The notes: a model not told the origin generated them from the sequence alone. Shown: positions 25,653-35,074, counted from the first letter of the stretch. The stretch is 64,000 bases of DNA from Tropicimonas sediminicola (GCF_900188335.1 NZ_FZOY01000002.1:847092-911091), one strand, 5' to 3'. Translations and numbers: made by a program.

Positions 25653-27077
25653 TCAGCCCTGACGTCGAGCGGCTTGGAGGTCGCTCCATTCCCTTTCCAT
25701 GCACCGGGCCAGGTCTCGGATCTCGGCCTCGCCCGTTTCCCGGGAGATGACGGAGACCCGCAGCACGGTCTCCCCCTTCCATTCAGCCGTCCGGAAGAAA
25801 TACCGGCCGCCTGCGTTCAGTCGCTCTTCCATCGCCGCGGTCAGGTTTTCGCCCCGCGCGCCATCATGGAAGGAGACGACGAGCTGGTTGAGCACGACCT
25901 CGTTGTGCACGCGAACGCCGGATAGCCCGCCGAGCAGGTCCCCGAGGAGTGCGGCAGCGGCGCAATGGCGCTCGATCATCTCGGCCACGCCCTGACGCCC
26001 CAGGGCGCGCAGCACCGCCCATACCGCGAAGCCGCGGGCCCTTCGGGACAGCTCCGGGCTGAACTGCGTCGGGTTGCGGCCGCCGTCCGGCGACTGCGTC
26101 AGATAGCTGGCAGTGATATCCATCGCCCGCACATGCGCCTCCGGGTCGCGCACGATGGCAAACCCGGAATCGTAGGGGACCTGCAGCCACTTGTGACCGT
26201 CGGTGGACCAGCTGTCCGCACGATCCAAGCCGTCGGCAAGGTGCTTTCGCCCCGGCGCGGCCCGCGCCCAGAGACCGAAGGCCGCGTCCACATGCAGCCA
26301 GGCATCGTGTTCGCGCACGAGGTCGGCCAGGGCATGGAAATCGTCGAAGGCGCCGGTGTTGATCTGGCCGGCCGTCGCGAGGACGATCTTCGGCCCTTCC
26401 GTCCCCGCCATACGCTGCGCGAGTTCCGGCACCGCCATCCTGCCGTCGCCATCCGTCGGAATCCGGACGATGTCGCGATTGCCGATCCCGAGATACCTGA
26501 TCGCGGCCAGGTTCGAGGCGTGCGTGTCCGCCGCGACGAAGACTGTGACGGGCGGCGCATGGGCAAGCCCCAAGTCGGCGAAGTCGTGACCCGACCTGCG
26601 CAGCACCTCGCCGCGCGCGGCCGCGAGGCAGGTAAACCCGGCCATCGTGGCGCCCGTGCTGAAGCCCACGGATGCGGTGCGGGGAAGATCGAGCAGATCG
26701 AGCAGCCAGCCGGCGGCGACCTCCTCCGCCGTGGCGGCGGCCGGAGAGCATTGGTAGATGCCCGGGTTCTGCCCCCAGGCCGAGGTCAGCCAATCCGCGG
26801 CGACGCCGACGGGATGCGAAGCCCCCATGACCCAGGCATGAAACCTTGCGTCCGTATTGCCGACCAGCCCCGGCTCTGCCGCGGCAATCAGGTGACGGAT
26901 GACGCCCTGCCCCTCCTCGGGAGCGTCAGGCAGCGGGCCGCCGAAGGCATGGCGCAACTCCTCCAGGCTCGCGGTGGGATGGATCGAGCGCGCGTTGGCG
27001 TCGGCTCGAACCGACGAGGTCGCGCCCGTGCGCCAAGCCGCGCCATGATCCGCGGCGAGTTTCATAGCGTCTCTCAT
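25653..27077 (-). CDS. Group II PLP-dependent decarboxylase
   Basis: A 474-residue PLP decarboxylase of the aromatic-amino-acid/glutamate/diaminobutyrate group. The FSTGATMAGFTCLAAAR cofactor loop lies near 145-160, HVDAAFGLW near 260, and the PLP Lys is in STDGHKWLQVPYDSG near 296. Candidate substrates are amino acids such as DOPA-like, diaminobutyrate, cysteine-sulfinate or cysteate; the sequence does not decide. Its partner upstream is a cysteine-synthase homologue, which makes a sulfur amino acid attractive. ATG 27077 is used because CGAGGGGGCC precedes it; ATG 27119/27122, almost touching the upstream stop, is possible. Confidence 0.85.
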   Translation of the reverse strand: MRDAMKLAADHGAAWRTGATSSVRADANARSIHPTASLEELRHAFGGPLPDAPEEGQGVIRHLIAAAEPGLVGNTDARFHAWVMGASHPVGVAADWLTSAWGQNPGIYQCSPAAATAEEVAAGWLLDLLDLPRTASVGFSTGATMAGFTCLAAARGEVLRRSGHDFADLGLAHAPPVTVFVAADTHASNLAAIRYLGIGNRDIVRIPTDGDGRMAVPELAQRMAGTEGPKIVLATAGQINTGAFDDFHALADLVREHDAWLHVDAAFGLWARAAPGRKHLADGLDRADSWSTDGHKWLQVPYDSGFAIVRDPEAHVRAMDITASYLTQSPDGGRNPTQFSPELSRRARGFAVWAVLRALGRQGVAEMIERHCAAAALLGDLLGGLSGVRVHNEVVLNQLVVSFHDGARGENLTAAMEERLNAGGRYFFRTAEWKGETVLRVSVISRETGEAEIRDLARCMEREWSDLQAARRQG

Positions 27078-27123
27078 GTGGCCCCCTCGATCCGGCGGCA
27101 GAATGCAATCCAGTTTCATCATA

Positions 27124-28614
27124 CTACCTTGCGTGAAGCCATTTGGGCAGGAAGGAATAGGCATCGCACTCCATGCCGGGATCGAAGGCCACGGAGGCCT
27201 TGGCCAAGGCAGCCTGCAACTCCCCGGAATTGAACGCATCGAACGTCTCCGTCGCGCCGCCGATCGACTGACCGCCGACGAATACCTGGGGAATGGTCGG
27301 CGCGCCTGTCATGTCGCGCAACACGGCGCGGTAACGCGTGCTTCTGCCCGGGTCGCCGTCGAGAAAAGCCACTGAATCGAGATCCACACTCTCGTAGTCA
27401 ATGCCGGCTTCCGCGAACATGTTGCGAACCGACCAGGTGAACTCGCACCATTCCAGCGCGAAGATCACGACCGGTTTGCTTGCGACGAGTTCCTCGACCT
27501 CCGCCCGGGTCGCCGGATCCACGACCGGCTCTGTCTCGGTCGCGGCGGGCGCAGGAGCCGGGGAGGTCACGTCGAAGCGGTAATTCGGGGTGGAGCGCGA
27601 GAGGTCCATTTCTTCTTCGGTCATGTCCTCGGGCACATCGGCAAAGAGAGGCGTCGAAAGATAGCGCTCGCCGGTGTCGGGCAGCATGGCGAGGATCCTC
27701 GACCCCTTCGGCGCCGTCCTTGCGATCTGCAGCGCGGCGGCGAAGGTCGCCCCAGAACTGATGCCGCAGAAGATCCCTTCGCGTGCAGCCAGTTCCTTGG
27801 CGCAACGGATTGCATCATCGCCGCTCACAGGGCTGAACGCGTCGATATGGCCGGCGTCCAGAACCTGTTGCGCGAGCTGGGAAATGAAGTCGGGCGACCA
27901 GCCCTGCATCAGGTGCGGACGCCAGCTCGGATGACTGCCGACGGCCGCACCATCGGAGCCGAAGCCCTGCGCCACGCCGGAGTTCAACAACTGGGAATTG
28001 TCGGGTTCGGTGGCAATGATCCTTGTCCTGGGGCTGCGTTCCTTCAGGACGCGGGCGACACCGTTCATGGTGCCGCCGGTACCGAAGCCGGAAACCCAGT
28101 AATCCAGTCCATCCTCTCCGAAATCCTCAAGGATCTCGATCGCCGTGGTTCGGGCGTGAATCTCGGAGTTCGCCGGGTTGTCGAATTGCTTCGTCCAGTA
28201 CCAGCCGTGCTTTTCCGCGAGTTCCTTCGCCTTCGCGACCATTCCGGTGCCCTTCTCGGAGGCCGGCGTCAGAACAACCTTTGCACCGAGAAAGCGCATG
28301 AGCTTGCGGCGCTCGACCGAAAAGCTCTCGGCCATGACCAGAACGAGCGGATAGCCTTTCTGGGCACAGACCATCGCCAGCCCGATACCGGTGTTGCCGG
28401 AGGTGGCCTCGATGACCGTCTGGCCGGGCGTCAGCTCTCCGCTCCGTTCCGCGGCCTCGATCACGCCAAGCGCCAGCCTGTCCTTGACGGAGCCAAGCGG
28501 ATTGAACGCCTCGCATTTCACGTAGAGCTCCACACCCTCGGGCGCGATGTTGTTTATACGAACGACGGGGGTCTTGCCGACGGTGTCGAGAATGGACGAT
28601 TTCAGGTTGGACAT
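27124..28614 (-). CDS. Cysteine synthase homologue fused to glutaredoxin
   Basis: A 496-residue fusion. Residues 1-330 are an O-acetylserine sulfhydrylase/cystathionine-synthase-type PLP enzyme: the PLP Lys 44 is in GSVKDRL, TSGNTGIGLA is at 71-80, and GFGTGGTMNGVARVL lies near 180. After an acidic linker (about 340-375) a glutaredoxin domain follows: VIFALEWCEFTW near 384-395 with a single Cys (CEFT rather than CPYC), TIPQVFVGGQSIGG near 445, and a C-terminal tail. The monothiol site suggests delivery of a thiol or persulfide to the PLP enzyme. It is followed by the decarboxylase after about 45 bases, or overlaps it if the earlier start is used. A 61-residue ORF precedes it. Confidence 0.85.
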   Translation of the reverse strand: MSNLKSSILDTVGKTPVVRINNIAPEGVELYVKCEAFNPLGSVKDRLALGVIEAAERSGELTPGQTVIEATSGNTGIGLAMVCAQKGYPLVLVMAESFSVERRKLMRFLGAKVVLTPASEKGTGMVAKAKELAEKHGWYWTKQFDNPANSEIHARTTAIEILEDFGEDGLDYWVSGFGTGGTMNGVARVLKERSPRTRIIATEPDNSQLLNSGVAQGFGSDGAAVGSHPSWRPHLMQGWSPDFISQLAQQVLDAGHIDAFSPVSGDDAIRCAKELAAREGIFCGISSGATFAAALQIARTAPKGSRILAMLPDTGERYLSTPLFADVPEDMTEEEMDLSRSTPNYRFDVTSPAPAPAATETEPVVDPATRAEVEELVASKPVVIFALEWCEFTWSVRNMFAEAGIDYESVDLDSVAFLDGDPGRSTRYRAVLRDMTGAPTIPQVFVGGQSIGGATETFDAFNSGELQAALAKASVAFDPGMECDAYSFLPKWLHAR

Positions 28615-28624
28615 ATGCTTGGCC

Positions 28625-28865
28625 CTCGAATGAAATGGATACGGTCAGGAATTCTCAGAAGCCCGAAGCGGACAGCATGGGCTGGCGCGCGGCGTGCACG
28701 TGACGGGTACCTCTCGCGGATTCCCACACATCGGCACGCAGACGATTGTCCGGCGGATATCCGGAGGTTCGGCGCGGCACGAGCACGTCCATGGCGCCAT
28801 CGATCCTGTAGTGGCTGTTGCGGTTCCGTTGGGCGCTCATGGTTTCGGTCCTCTCGAATGAAATG
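28625..28865. repeat. Direct repeat of a 13-base leader element
   Basis: CTCGAATGAAATG occurs at 28625-28637 and at 28853-28865, 11 and 13 bases from the starts of the cysteine synthase and of the 61-residue ORF. Each copy, read on the minus strand, ends in the GAGGG or GAGAGG ribosome-binding site. The two initiation regions look duplicated or share a regulator that acts on translation. Confidence 0.6.
28655..28840 (-). CDS. Small basic protein, 61 residues
   Basis: A 61-residue frame starting MSAQRNRNSHYRIDG and ending PMLSASGF, with several Arg residues, Tyr 11 and no membrane segment. GAGAGGACCGAAACC precedes ATG 28840. It is first in the minus-strand decarboxylase operon, 40 bases before the cysteine synthase start. 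The leader repeats a 13-base element that also precedes the cysteine synthase. No family is recognised. Confidence 0.5.
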   Translation of the reverse strand: MSAQRNRNSHYRIDGAMDVLVPRRTSGYPPDNRLRADVWESARGTRHVHAARQPMLSASGF

Positions 28866-29108
28866 CCGTGGCTGCAATGCCGATGCAGGAAAGACTGCTC
28901 ATCCAGCGTTGCGGGCCCGTGTCAGAAACGCCGGGAAAGTGTTTCGAAAGCATCAGGACGCGCGCCGCGCCGCTGACAGCCGATCGCCCTGAAATCACGC
29001 CCAAAACCGCGACACCCGACCGTTTCCCGTGACCCGCGCTGATACAATTGAAACGTTTCCCGCCGGGAGTGAAAACGCGGTGAAACACCCGCGGTCCAGT
29101 GTCGGGAC
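28866..29108. promoter_or_regulatory. Divergent promoter region between thiol operon and hybrid kinase
   Basis: About 240 bases without a gene. GAAACGTTTC, a 10-base palindrome, lies near 29050-29059, about 50 bases before the kinase start. It could be an operator for the kinase gene or an autoregulatory site for the OmpR-type regulator. No other site was identified. Confidence 0.35.
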
Positions 29109-31322
29109 ATGAACCAGCACCCCGCTTCCTCTCCTGCTACAGTCCCCTCGCCGGACACCGTCCTGCTGGACGCGATCGAGGCGCTCTCCGAGGGCATTGC
29201 CGTCTTCGACTCCGAGCGGCGCCTCGTCATCAGCAACGAGCGTTTCGCGGAGATGCTCGGCCCGATCCGGGACATGATCGTGCCCGGACTGCGGTGGGAA
29301 GACATGCTGCAGGCCTGCGTGGCCGGCGGGATCTACGCGGACGTCTCCGACCGGGACCGTGAGTGGCGAGCGAAGGTCGGCGCCGACGGCCCGCAGGACG
29401 TCGAGATTTCCCAGACCGACGGATGCGTCTACGCGATCCGCTACAATGCTACACCCTCGGGAGGGTTCGTCATCGTCCGAAACGACGTGACGGTTTCGCG
29501 TCAGAACAAGCGGCTGCTGGAAGAGAGCGAGGCGCTTCTGAGCAACATTCTGGGCACGAACCCCACCCCCGTCGTCATGTCGCGCCTTCGCGACGGGTTG
29601 ATCCTGTACCGCTCACCTGCCGCGCGGGACCTGTTTGGAGAGACCGTGAATGCCGTTGAGCATTACGAGAACCCGTCCGACCGGGAACACTACGTCCGCG
29701 CTCTCCGCAAGGAAGGCAAGGTGGACGATTTCCGGATGGTCTTCCTCGGAGCAGATCGCAGCCGCATTCCGATGTCGGCCAACGGACGGCTCACGCAATA
29801 CGACGGCGAAGCCTGCGTGGTGACGGCACTGGTCGACCTTCGAGACTCCGCTGCCCGCGAGGCGATTGCCCGGAAGGTGGTCGAGAACTGCCCCGCGCCG
29901 ATCCTGATGACCGACGCGGAGAGCGGCCAGGTCCTGTTCCGCAGCCCCGAGATCGACCGGATCTTTGGCAACAAGTCCAACACCAAGAACTTCTACATCG
30001 ATCCGTCGGACCGTGAGGGGTTCCTCGACGCCCTGCGCAAGGACGGGCTCGTCCTCGACTACAAGGCACGGTTCCATCGCGCCAACGGAGAGCCGTTCTG
30101 GGGCGCTGTTTCCGCCCGGATGTTCGATTACGAGGGGCGGGATGTGATCGTCTCCTACTCGCGGGACCTCACCGAGCAGATCGAAACGGAGGCCACCTTC
30201 TCGAGGAGACGGGAACGGCTGTTCCAGAACGAAAAGCTCTCCGCTCTGGGCGGGCTGCTTGCGAACGTCGCCCACGCACTCAACAACCCGCTTTCGGTGG
30301 TCTCCGGAAATGCACTCATGCTGGAGGAAGAGAGCCAGGATCCGGAGGTCGCTCGCAAGGCCAGACGCATCGGCGAGGCCGCGGCCAAGTGCACGGATAT
30401 CGTCCGGACCTACCTGACGATGGCCACAAAGGAGGATGCGGCGCTGGAACGCTCGGACATCAACGAGATCGTGGGAACCGCGCTGGACGTGGTTCGGCAT
30501 GAGCTCGGAGAAGACGGCACGGTTGCCACCGCGGACCTTGCCCCCGAACTTACGCAGGTTCTCGTCGATCCGGACCAGATGGCTCAGGTCGTGATAAATC
30601 TGCTGCAGAACGCCCATGCCGCGATCTCGGATGCCGGCAAGGGCAGCCGGATCCGGGTGACCACCGGCGCGGCGCCCGAGACCGGTTGCATTCGTCTTGT
30701 TGTCGAAGATGACGGCCCGGGGATCTCCGAGGACATCGCGAGAAAGATCTTCGAGCCCTATTTCACGACCCGGGGCGTCGGAAATGGCAAGGGGGTCGGC
30801 CTGACGTGGTGCCACAGCACCCTGCAGGCCTTTGACGGGCAGATCCACATCGACAGGACGTACCGGAATGGCGCCCGCTTCGTCATCGACCTTCCCGCCG
30901 TGAAAGCCACCCCCGAGGCCACGCAGGAAGACGGCGAAGATGAAACGACTGCCCGCATCCTCGTTGTCGACGACGAACCGGATGTCGCCGATCTCAACGC
31001 CGAGATCCTGCAACGCGTTGGATACGAGGTGACGATCGCCTATTCTGGGGCCGAGGCAATCGAGGCGATGGAGGGAACCGCATTCGATTGCATCCTGTGC
31101 GACCTGAACATGCCCGAGACAGACGGGAGAGCGGTGTACGATCATGTTCGCCGCTGCCATCCGGACAGCCTGTCGAAGATCGGGATCGTGACCGGTGACA
31201 CGATGGGACGCGCGTCGCAGACCTTTCTGCTGGAAGCCGCGCGCCCCTATCTCGAAAAGCCGGTCTCGCCAACGGAGCTGCGGGATTTCGTGGCCGGTAT
31301 TCTTGCCGGAGGAGGCAGATGA
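29109..31322 (+). CDS. Hybrid PAS histidine kinase with receiver domain
   Basis: A 737-residue cytoplasmic protein. Three or more PAS-like modules come first: LSEGIAVFDSERRLVISN, then VVMSRLRDGLILYRSPAA and ILMTDAESGQVLFRSPE. The phospho-acceptor VAHALNNPLSVVSGN holds His near residue 390, and the ATPase has EDDGPGI, FEPYFTTRGVGNG and GVGLTWCHSTL. The C-terminal receiver domain (VVDDEPDVADLNAEIL) carries its phospho-Asp in LCDLNMPETDG. No membrane segment is visible, so the signal is intracellular. Its stop overlaps the OmpR-type regulator by four bases, so the pair is a cognate system; the internal receiver suggests a phosphorelay. Parts of its PAS and HisKA regions are close to the kinase ending at 18733. 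Confidence 0.9.
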   Translation: MNQHPASSPATVPSPDTVLLDAIEALSEGIAVFDSERRLVISNERFAEMLGPIRDMIVPGLRWEDMLQACVAGGIYADVSDRDREWRAKVGADGPQDVEISQTDGCVYAIRYNATPSGGFVIVRNDVTVSRQNKRLLEESEALLSNILGTNPTPVVMSRLRDGLILYRSPAARDLFGETVNAVEHYENPSDREHYVRALRKEGKVDDFRMVFLGADRSRIPMSANGRLTQYDGEACVVTALVDLRDSAAREAIARKVVENCPAPILMTDAESGQVLFRSPEIDRIFGNKSNTKNFYIDPSDREGFLDALRKDGLVLDYKARFHRANGEPFWGAVSARMFDYEGRDVIVSYSRDLTEQIETEATFSRRRERLFQNEKLSALGGLLANVAHALNNPLSVVSGNALMLEEESQDPEVARKARRIGEAAAKCTDIVRTYLTMATKEDAALERSDINEIVGTALDVVRHELGEDGTVATADLAPELTQVLVDPDQMAQVVINLLQNAHAAISDAGKGSRIRVTTGAAPETGCIRLVVEDDGPGISEDIARKIFEPYFTTRGVGNGKGVGLTWCHSTLQAFDGQIHIDRTYRNGARFVIDLPAVKATPEATQEDGEDETTARILVVDDEPDVADLNAEILQRVGYEVTIAYSGAEAIEAMEGTAFDCILCDLNMPETDGRAVYDHVRRCHPDSLSKIGIVTGDTMGRASQTFLLEAARPYLEKPVSPTELRDFVAGILAGGGR

Positions 31323-32038
31323 TGACCGATGCGGCACAGCCGACCATTCTCGTTTGCGATGACGAGGTCGATCTCTGCGAGATGCTCTGCGAATATCTCG
31401 GCAAGCGGGGCTTCGAGGTCATATCGGTTCATGATGCCGCCCAGATGCGCGCGCGACTGGCGGAAACCGAGGTCGACCTCATCCTGCTGGATGTGAACAT
31501 GCCCGGCGAGGACGGTCTGACGGCGCTGCGTTCGCTGCGCGCCGATGACAAGACGCCGGTGGTCATGCTGACGGCGGCCGGGGAGACGATCGACCGGATC
31601 GTGGGACTTGAGATGGGAGCGGACGACTATCTCGGAAAACCGGTCGACCTCCGCGAGCTGGAAGCACGCATCAAGGCAGTGCTGAGACGCGCCCCCGCGC
31701 AGGCAGAGGCCCCCGCGAGCGCAAATGGCAGGGCTTCCGTGCCCTTCGGCTCCTATACGCTAGATCTCGACGCGGCGAAGCTCTTTCGGGAGACCGGCGA
31801 GGAAGTCCCTCTGACCGCCATGGAGTTCCGCCTTCTCAAGCTCTTTGCCGAGAACCGCTCACGCGTGCTGAACCGGGACCAGATCCTCGAGCAGGCGCAC
31901 GACCGATCCTGGGATCCGTTCGACAGAAGCATCGACATCCGGATTTCCCGGTTGCGCCGAAAGATCGAGGCGAACCCTCAAAAACCCGGCCTGATCAGGA
32001 CCGTGCGCGGGATCGGTTACGTGTTCGATCCGGACTAG
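31319..32038 (+). CDS. OmpR-family response regulator
   Basis: A 239-residue regulator. The receiver domain (ILVCDDEVDLCEMLCEYL) has the phospho-Asp in LILLDVNMPGEDG near residue 57 and the conserved Lys in LGKPVDL near 107. The winged-helix domain begins about 140 and contains VPLTAMEFRLLKLF and the recognition region RSIDIRISRLRRKIE. It is translationally coupled to the hybrid kinase through a four-base overlap. It could bind the palindrome upstream of the kinase gene. Confidence 0.92.
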   Translation: MMTDAAQPTILVCDDEVDLCEMLCEYLGKRGFEVISVHDAAQMRARLAETEVDLILLDVNMPGEDGLTALRSLRADDKTPVVMLTAAGETIDRIVGLEMGADDYLGKPVDLRELEARIKAVLRRAPAQAEAPASANGRASVPFGSYTLDLDAAKLFRETGEEVPLTAMEFRLLKLFAENRSRVLNRDQILEQAHDRSWDPFDRSIDIRISRLRRKIEANPQKPGLIRTVRGIGYVFDPD

Positions 32039-32537
32039 ACGCCTGGCCGGACGCACCAAGGGCGGGAATGACGCCAGCCTGCCCGCTGTTGCCGAAGCCT
32101 CGGGCCGCTGTAACCGTATCGGAAACATGTCCGGTCCATGTGGGATAGGCCGTGGGCAGTAGCCGCTGCAACGAGTGCCCAGCAGGGCTTCTTCAGCTTT
32201 CGCTTTCACCGCCGATGCCGTCCTCTCGCTGCTCAATCCACTGAGCCGGGATCCTGGCAGAGATGGAGTGAGATCCCGCCTTCCCTCCAATGCGAGGCAA
32301 ATCTTCCACAAGTGCCACAGAATTGCCCTCGTTCCGGACTAGATCTTAACGCGGGGGCAGGAAGGCGAAGCGGTGGCACGACCTGACCTCACGTGGTCCC
32401 CCCAGCAGGAACCCGAGTTCCCGGGACCTTCGGCATGTTCGGTCCAGCCGCATGTGGCAGAGACCGTGGTTCCTGCTCGCATCCACCAGCTTTCTCCCTG
32501 ACCGACCCTCCCTGAACCCGACACGTCGAGGATACCC
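32039..32537. other. Intergenic stretch before the protease
   Basis: About 500 bases with no supported gene on either strand. Open frames here lack ribosome-binding sites and read like random translation. The promoter of the subtilisin gene must lie towards its 3' end; GAGGATACCC precedes the protease ATG. Confidence 0.35.
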
Positions 32538-34913
32538 ATGGCCCGCCCCAGCGACCCGCTTTTCGACACGCAATGGCATTTCGATCTGATCGGAGACATC
32601 GAGACGATCTGGAACGACTACGCAGGGCGCGGCGTGACCGTTGGCGTCTATGACGACGGTGTCGAATACACCCACCCCGACCTTGCGGCGAACTACGATC
32701 CCACCCTCCACTTCACAGACAGCGGCGGCACGACCTACGACCCGATGACGACGACCAGCGTGCATGGCACGGCGGTTGCCGGGCTGCTGGGCGCGACCGC
32801 GATGAACGATGCCGGCGGAGTCGGCGTCGCACCGGGCGTGATGATGACCGGCGTGAACTTCGTCGGCGACATCCAGTTCCAGCCGGACGCAGAGACGCTC
32901 TCGCTCGAGGCCTTCGCCTGGGCAGGCAACTTCGACATCATGAACAACAGCTGGGGCGAGGCCGCGGGATACGGCTACCTGCTGAAGTTTCCTTACGGTC
33001 CGTCCTTCTTCGGTGGCGAGGTCGACCCCGAAGCCCCGGGTAGCCTAGCGGACCCGACCAGCCGCGCATCCGCCTGGCACGACGCCTATGCCGGGATCGC
33101 GGCGACGGGTCGGGACGGGCTCGGCACGCTCATCGTGCAGGCCGCGGGCAACGACGCGCGCAATGCCAATGGTTACGCGCTCAACGCGTCGAGGTTCACC
33201 ATCACCGTAGGATCGACGGATGCCACAGGCGCCGCCGATGCCTTTTCGAACTGGGGCACGTCGCTGCTGTTGTCGGCACCGGCAGCTTCGGTGACCACGG
33301 ACCTGTCCGGCTCCAACGGGGTGAACACCAACCGGGACGATGGCGATTACTTCGACGGCTTCTCGGGAACGTCGGCCGCGACACCGTTGGTTTCCGGCGT
33401 CATCTCCCTGATGCTCGAGGCCAACGACGCCCTCGGCTGGAGGGACGTACAGACGATCCTCGCCACGTCCGCCGCCCTTACCGGATCGACCTACGGAGGG
33501 GCAGCTTCCGGACTGGAGATCTCGAACTGGGACTCGAACGGGGCCAGCAACTGGAACGGCGGCGGCATGAGTTTCCATTTCAACTACGGTTTCGGAATGG
33601 TGGACGCCTTTGCCGCGGTTCGAATGGCCGAAGCCTGGTCACGATTCCATTCCACGCCTCAGACATCGGCCAACGAACAGCACGTCTCGGCGAGCTACGG
33701 TGGTGACGCCGTTGCGATCCCGGACGACTCGGCTGCTTCGGGGACCGCGGGCACGCCGGCCGAGATCGATCTGGTGGTCTCCGAGAACATCGAGATCGAG
33801 TCCATCGCCGTGAAGCTCGGCGTGACACACGCGCGCGCCGTCGACACGGTGTTCTCGCTGGTGGCGCCGGATGGCACGGAAATCCCGTTTCTCGTCCGCG
33901 AGGGCGAGGAATATGTCTACACCGCAACCTTCGAAAGCGGGGACGCGCTCATGGAGAACGGCTTCGAATGGACATTCGAGGTCACCGCCTTCCGCGGCAT
34001 GTCGACCGCGGGCACCTGGACGCTGAAGGTCGAGGATTACAACGCCGACGGAAAGACCGGACAGATCGACGGCTTCAGTCTCGATTTCTACGGGGCGTCG
34101 GCGAGCGTCAACGACGTGCATCATTTCACGGATGACTTCCTGGAACTCAGGTCCGCCGAGCCCGGACGCGGCACGATCAGCGACACGAACGGCGGCAAGG
34201 ACTGGTTGAACCTCGTGGCGGTCTCGGGGCCGGTGACGCTCGATCTCGAGCAGGGAACTCTGTCCGTGGACGGCGCCGCATGGGCGAGCATCGCCGCCGG
34301 CAGCGCGATCGAGAACGCGGCCGCTGGCGATGGCAACGACGTGCTCGCCGGAAATGGACTGAGCAACACGCTTCGCGGGGGACGCGGAGACGATCGGATT
34401 TCGGGCGGCGACAAGGTCGATTGGCTCTACGGTGAAAAGGGCCACGACAGCCTTTACGGCGATGCTGGCAAGGACCGGATGTGGGGTGCCGAAGGCAATG
34501 ACTTCCTCGACGGCGGCAAGGGCGGAGACCGGGCCTGGGGCAACGGCGGCAAGGACTCGCTCTACGGCCGAGGCGGCAACGACTTGCTTCTGGGCGGATG
34601 GGGTGACGACCGGCTCGTCGGCGGCTGGGGCGCGGATGTGCTCGACGGGTCCCGGGGGGCGGATGTCCTGCAAGGAGGGCGCGGCGCCGACGTCTTCGTG
34701 ATCGCTCCCGGCGATGGGTCCGATCTCATCAAGGACTTCGAGGACGGCATCGATCGGCTCGACCTGACCGGGTTCGGCTTTGCGAACGAGGCATCGGCAC
34801 TGGCAGCGGCGACCCAGGTTGGCAGCGCGGTCGAGTTCGCCCTTTCAGGCAACGATGTCCTGAGGATCCTTTCGGTCACCGTCGCAGACCTTGCCGGGGA
34901 TATTCTCGTCTGA
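32538..34913 (+). CDS. Secreted subtilisin-type protease with P-domain and RTX repeats
   Basis: A 791-residue S8 (kexin/proprotein-convertase-like) protease. The triad is complete: Asp 40 in YDDGVEYTHP, His 76 in VHGTAVAG and Ser near 278 in GFSGTSAATP. A P/homo-B domain follows at about 395-520 (SENIEIESIAVKL, GTWTLKVEDYNADG). Residues 590-735 carry GGxGxDx-type RTX repeats (GGRGDDR, GGRGADV), which bind Ca2+ and mark type I secretion. There is no N-terminal signal peptide, in keeping with a C-terminal secretion signal. No type I transporter is in the window. It is probably extracellular, degrading or processing surface proteins. Confidence 0.9.
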   Translation: MARPSDPLFDTQWHFDLIGDIETIWNDYAGRGVTVGVYDDGVEYTHPDLAANYDPTLHFTDSGGTTYDPMTTTSVHGTAVAGLLGATAMNDAGGVGVAPGVMMTGVNFVGDIQFQPDAETLSLEAFAWAGNFDIMNNSWGEAAGYGYLLKFPYGPSFFGGEVDPEAPGSLADPTSRASAWHDAYAGIAATGRDGLGTLIVQAAGNDARNANGYALNASRFTITVGSTDATGAADAFSNWGTSLLLSAPAASVTTDLSGSNGVNTNRDDGDYFDGFSGTSAATPLVSGVISLMLEANDALGWRDVQTILATSAALTGSTYGGAASGLEISNWDSNGASNWNGGGMSFHFNYGFGMVDAFAAVRMAEAWSRFHSTPQTSANEQHVSASYGGDAVAIPDDSAASGTAGTPAEIDLVVSENIEIESIAVKLGVTHARAVDTVFSLVAPDGTEIPFLVREGEEYVYTATFESGDALMENGFEWTFEVTAFRGMSTAGTWTLKVEDYNADGKTGQIDGFSLDFYGASASVNDVHHFTDDFLELRSAEPGRGTISDTNGGKDWLNLVAVSGPVTLDLEQGTLSVDGAAWASIAAGSAIENAAAGDGNDVLAGNGLSNTLRGGRGDDRISGGDKVDWLYGEKGHDSLYGDAGKDRMWGAEGNDFLDGGKGGDRAWGNGGKDSLYGRGGNDLLLGGWGDDRLVGGWGADVLDGSRGADVLQGGRGADVFVIAPGDGSDLIKDFEDGIDRLDLTGFGFANEASALAAATQVGSAVEFALSGNDVLRILSVTVADLAGDILV

Positions 34914-35074
34914 GCCGCAGCGCATGTTCGCGCCTGCGCCTGGTTCAAGAAGGCCCGAGCCGCCTGTGCCGACGGGCCGACCCAACTCGGCTCGGGTATT
35001 TCGGTAACTCGAAAGAGCCAGGCCAACGGCCTTGGATCGCCCAGGGATGGGAGCATACGCCCCCAGCACCCGGA

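Noticed and set aside
24422..28865. A complete RiPP biosynthetic cluster
   Set aside because: Tiny basic ORFs and flavoenzymes are suggestive, but there is no lanthionine synthetase, YcaO, radical SAM partner, leader-peptide pattern or dedicated peptidase in the cluster; the radical SAM enzyme at 42805 is an AnSME by its motifs and is far away.
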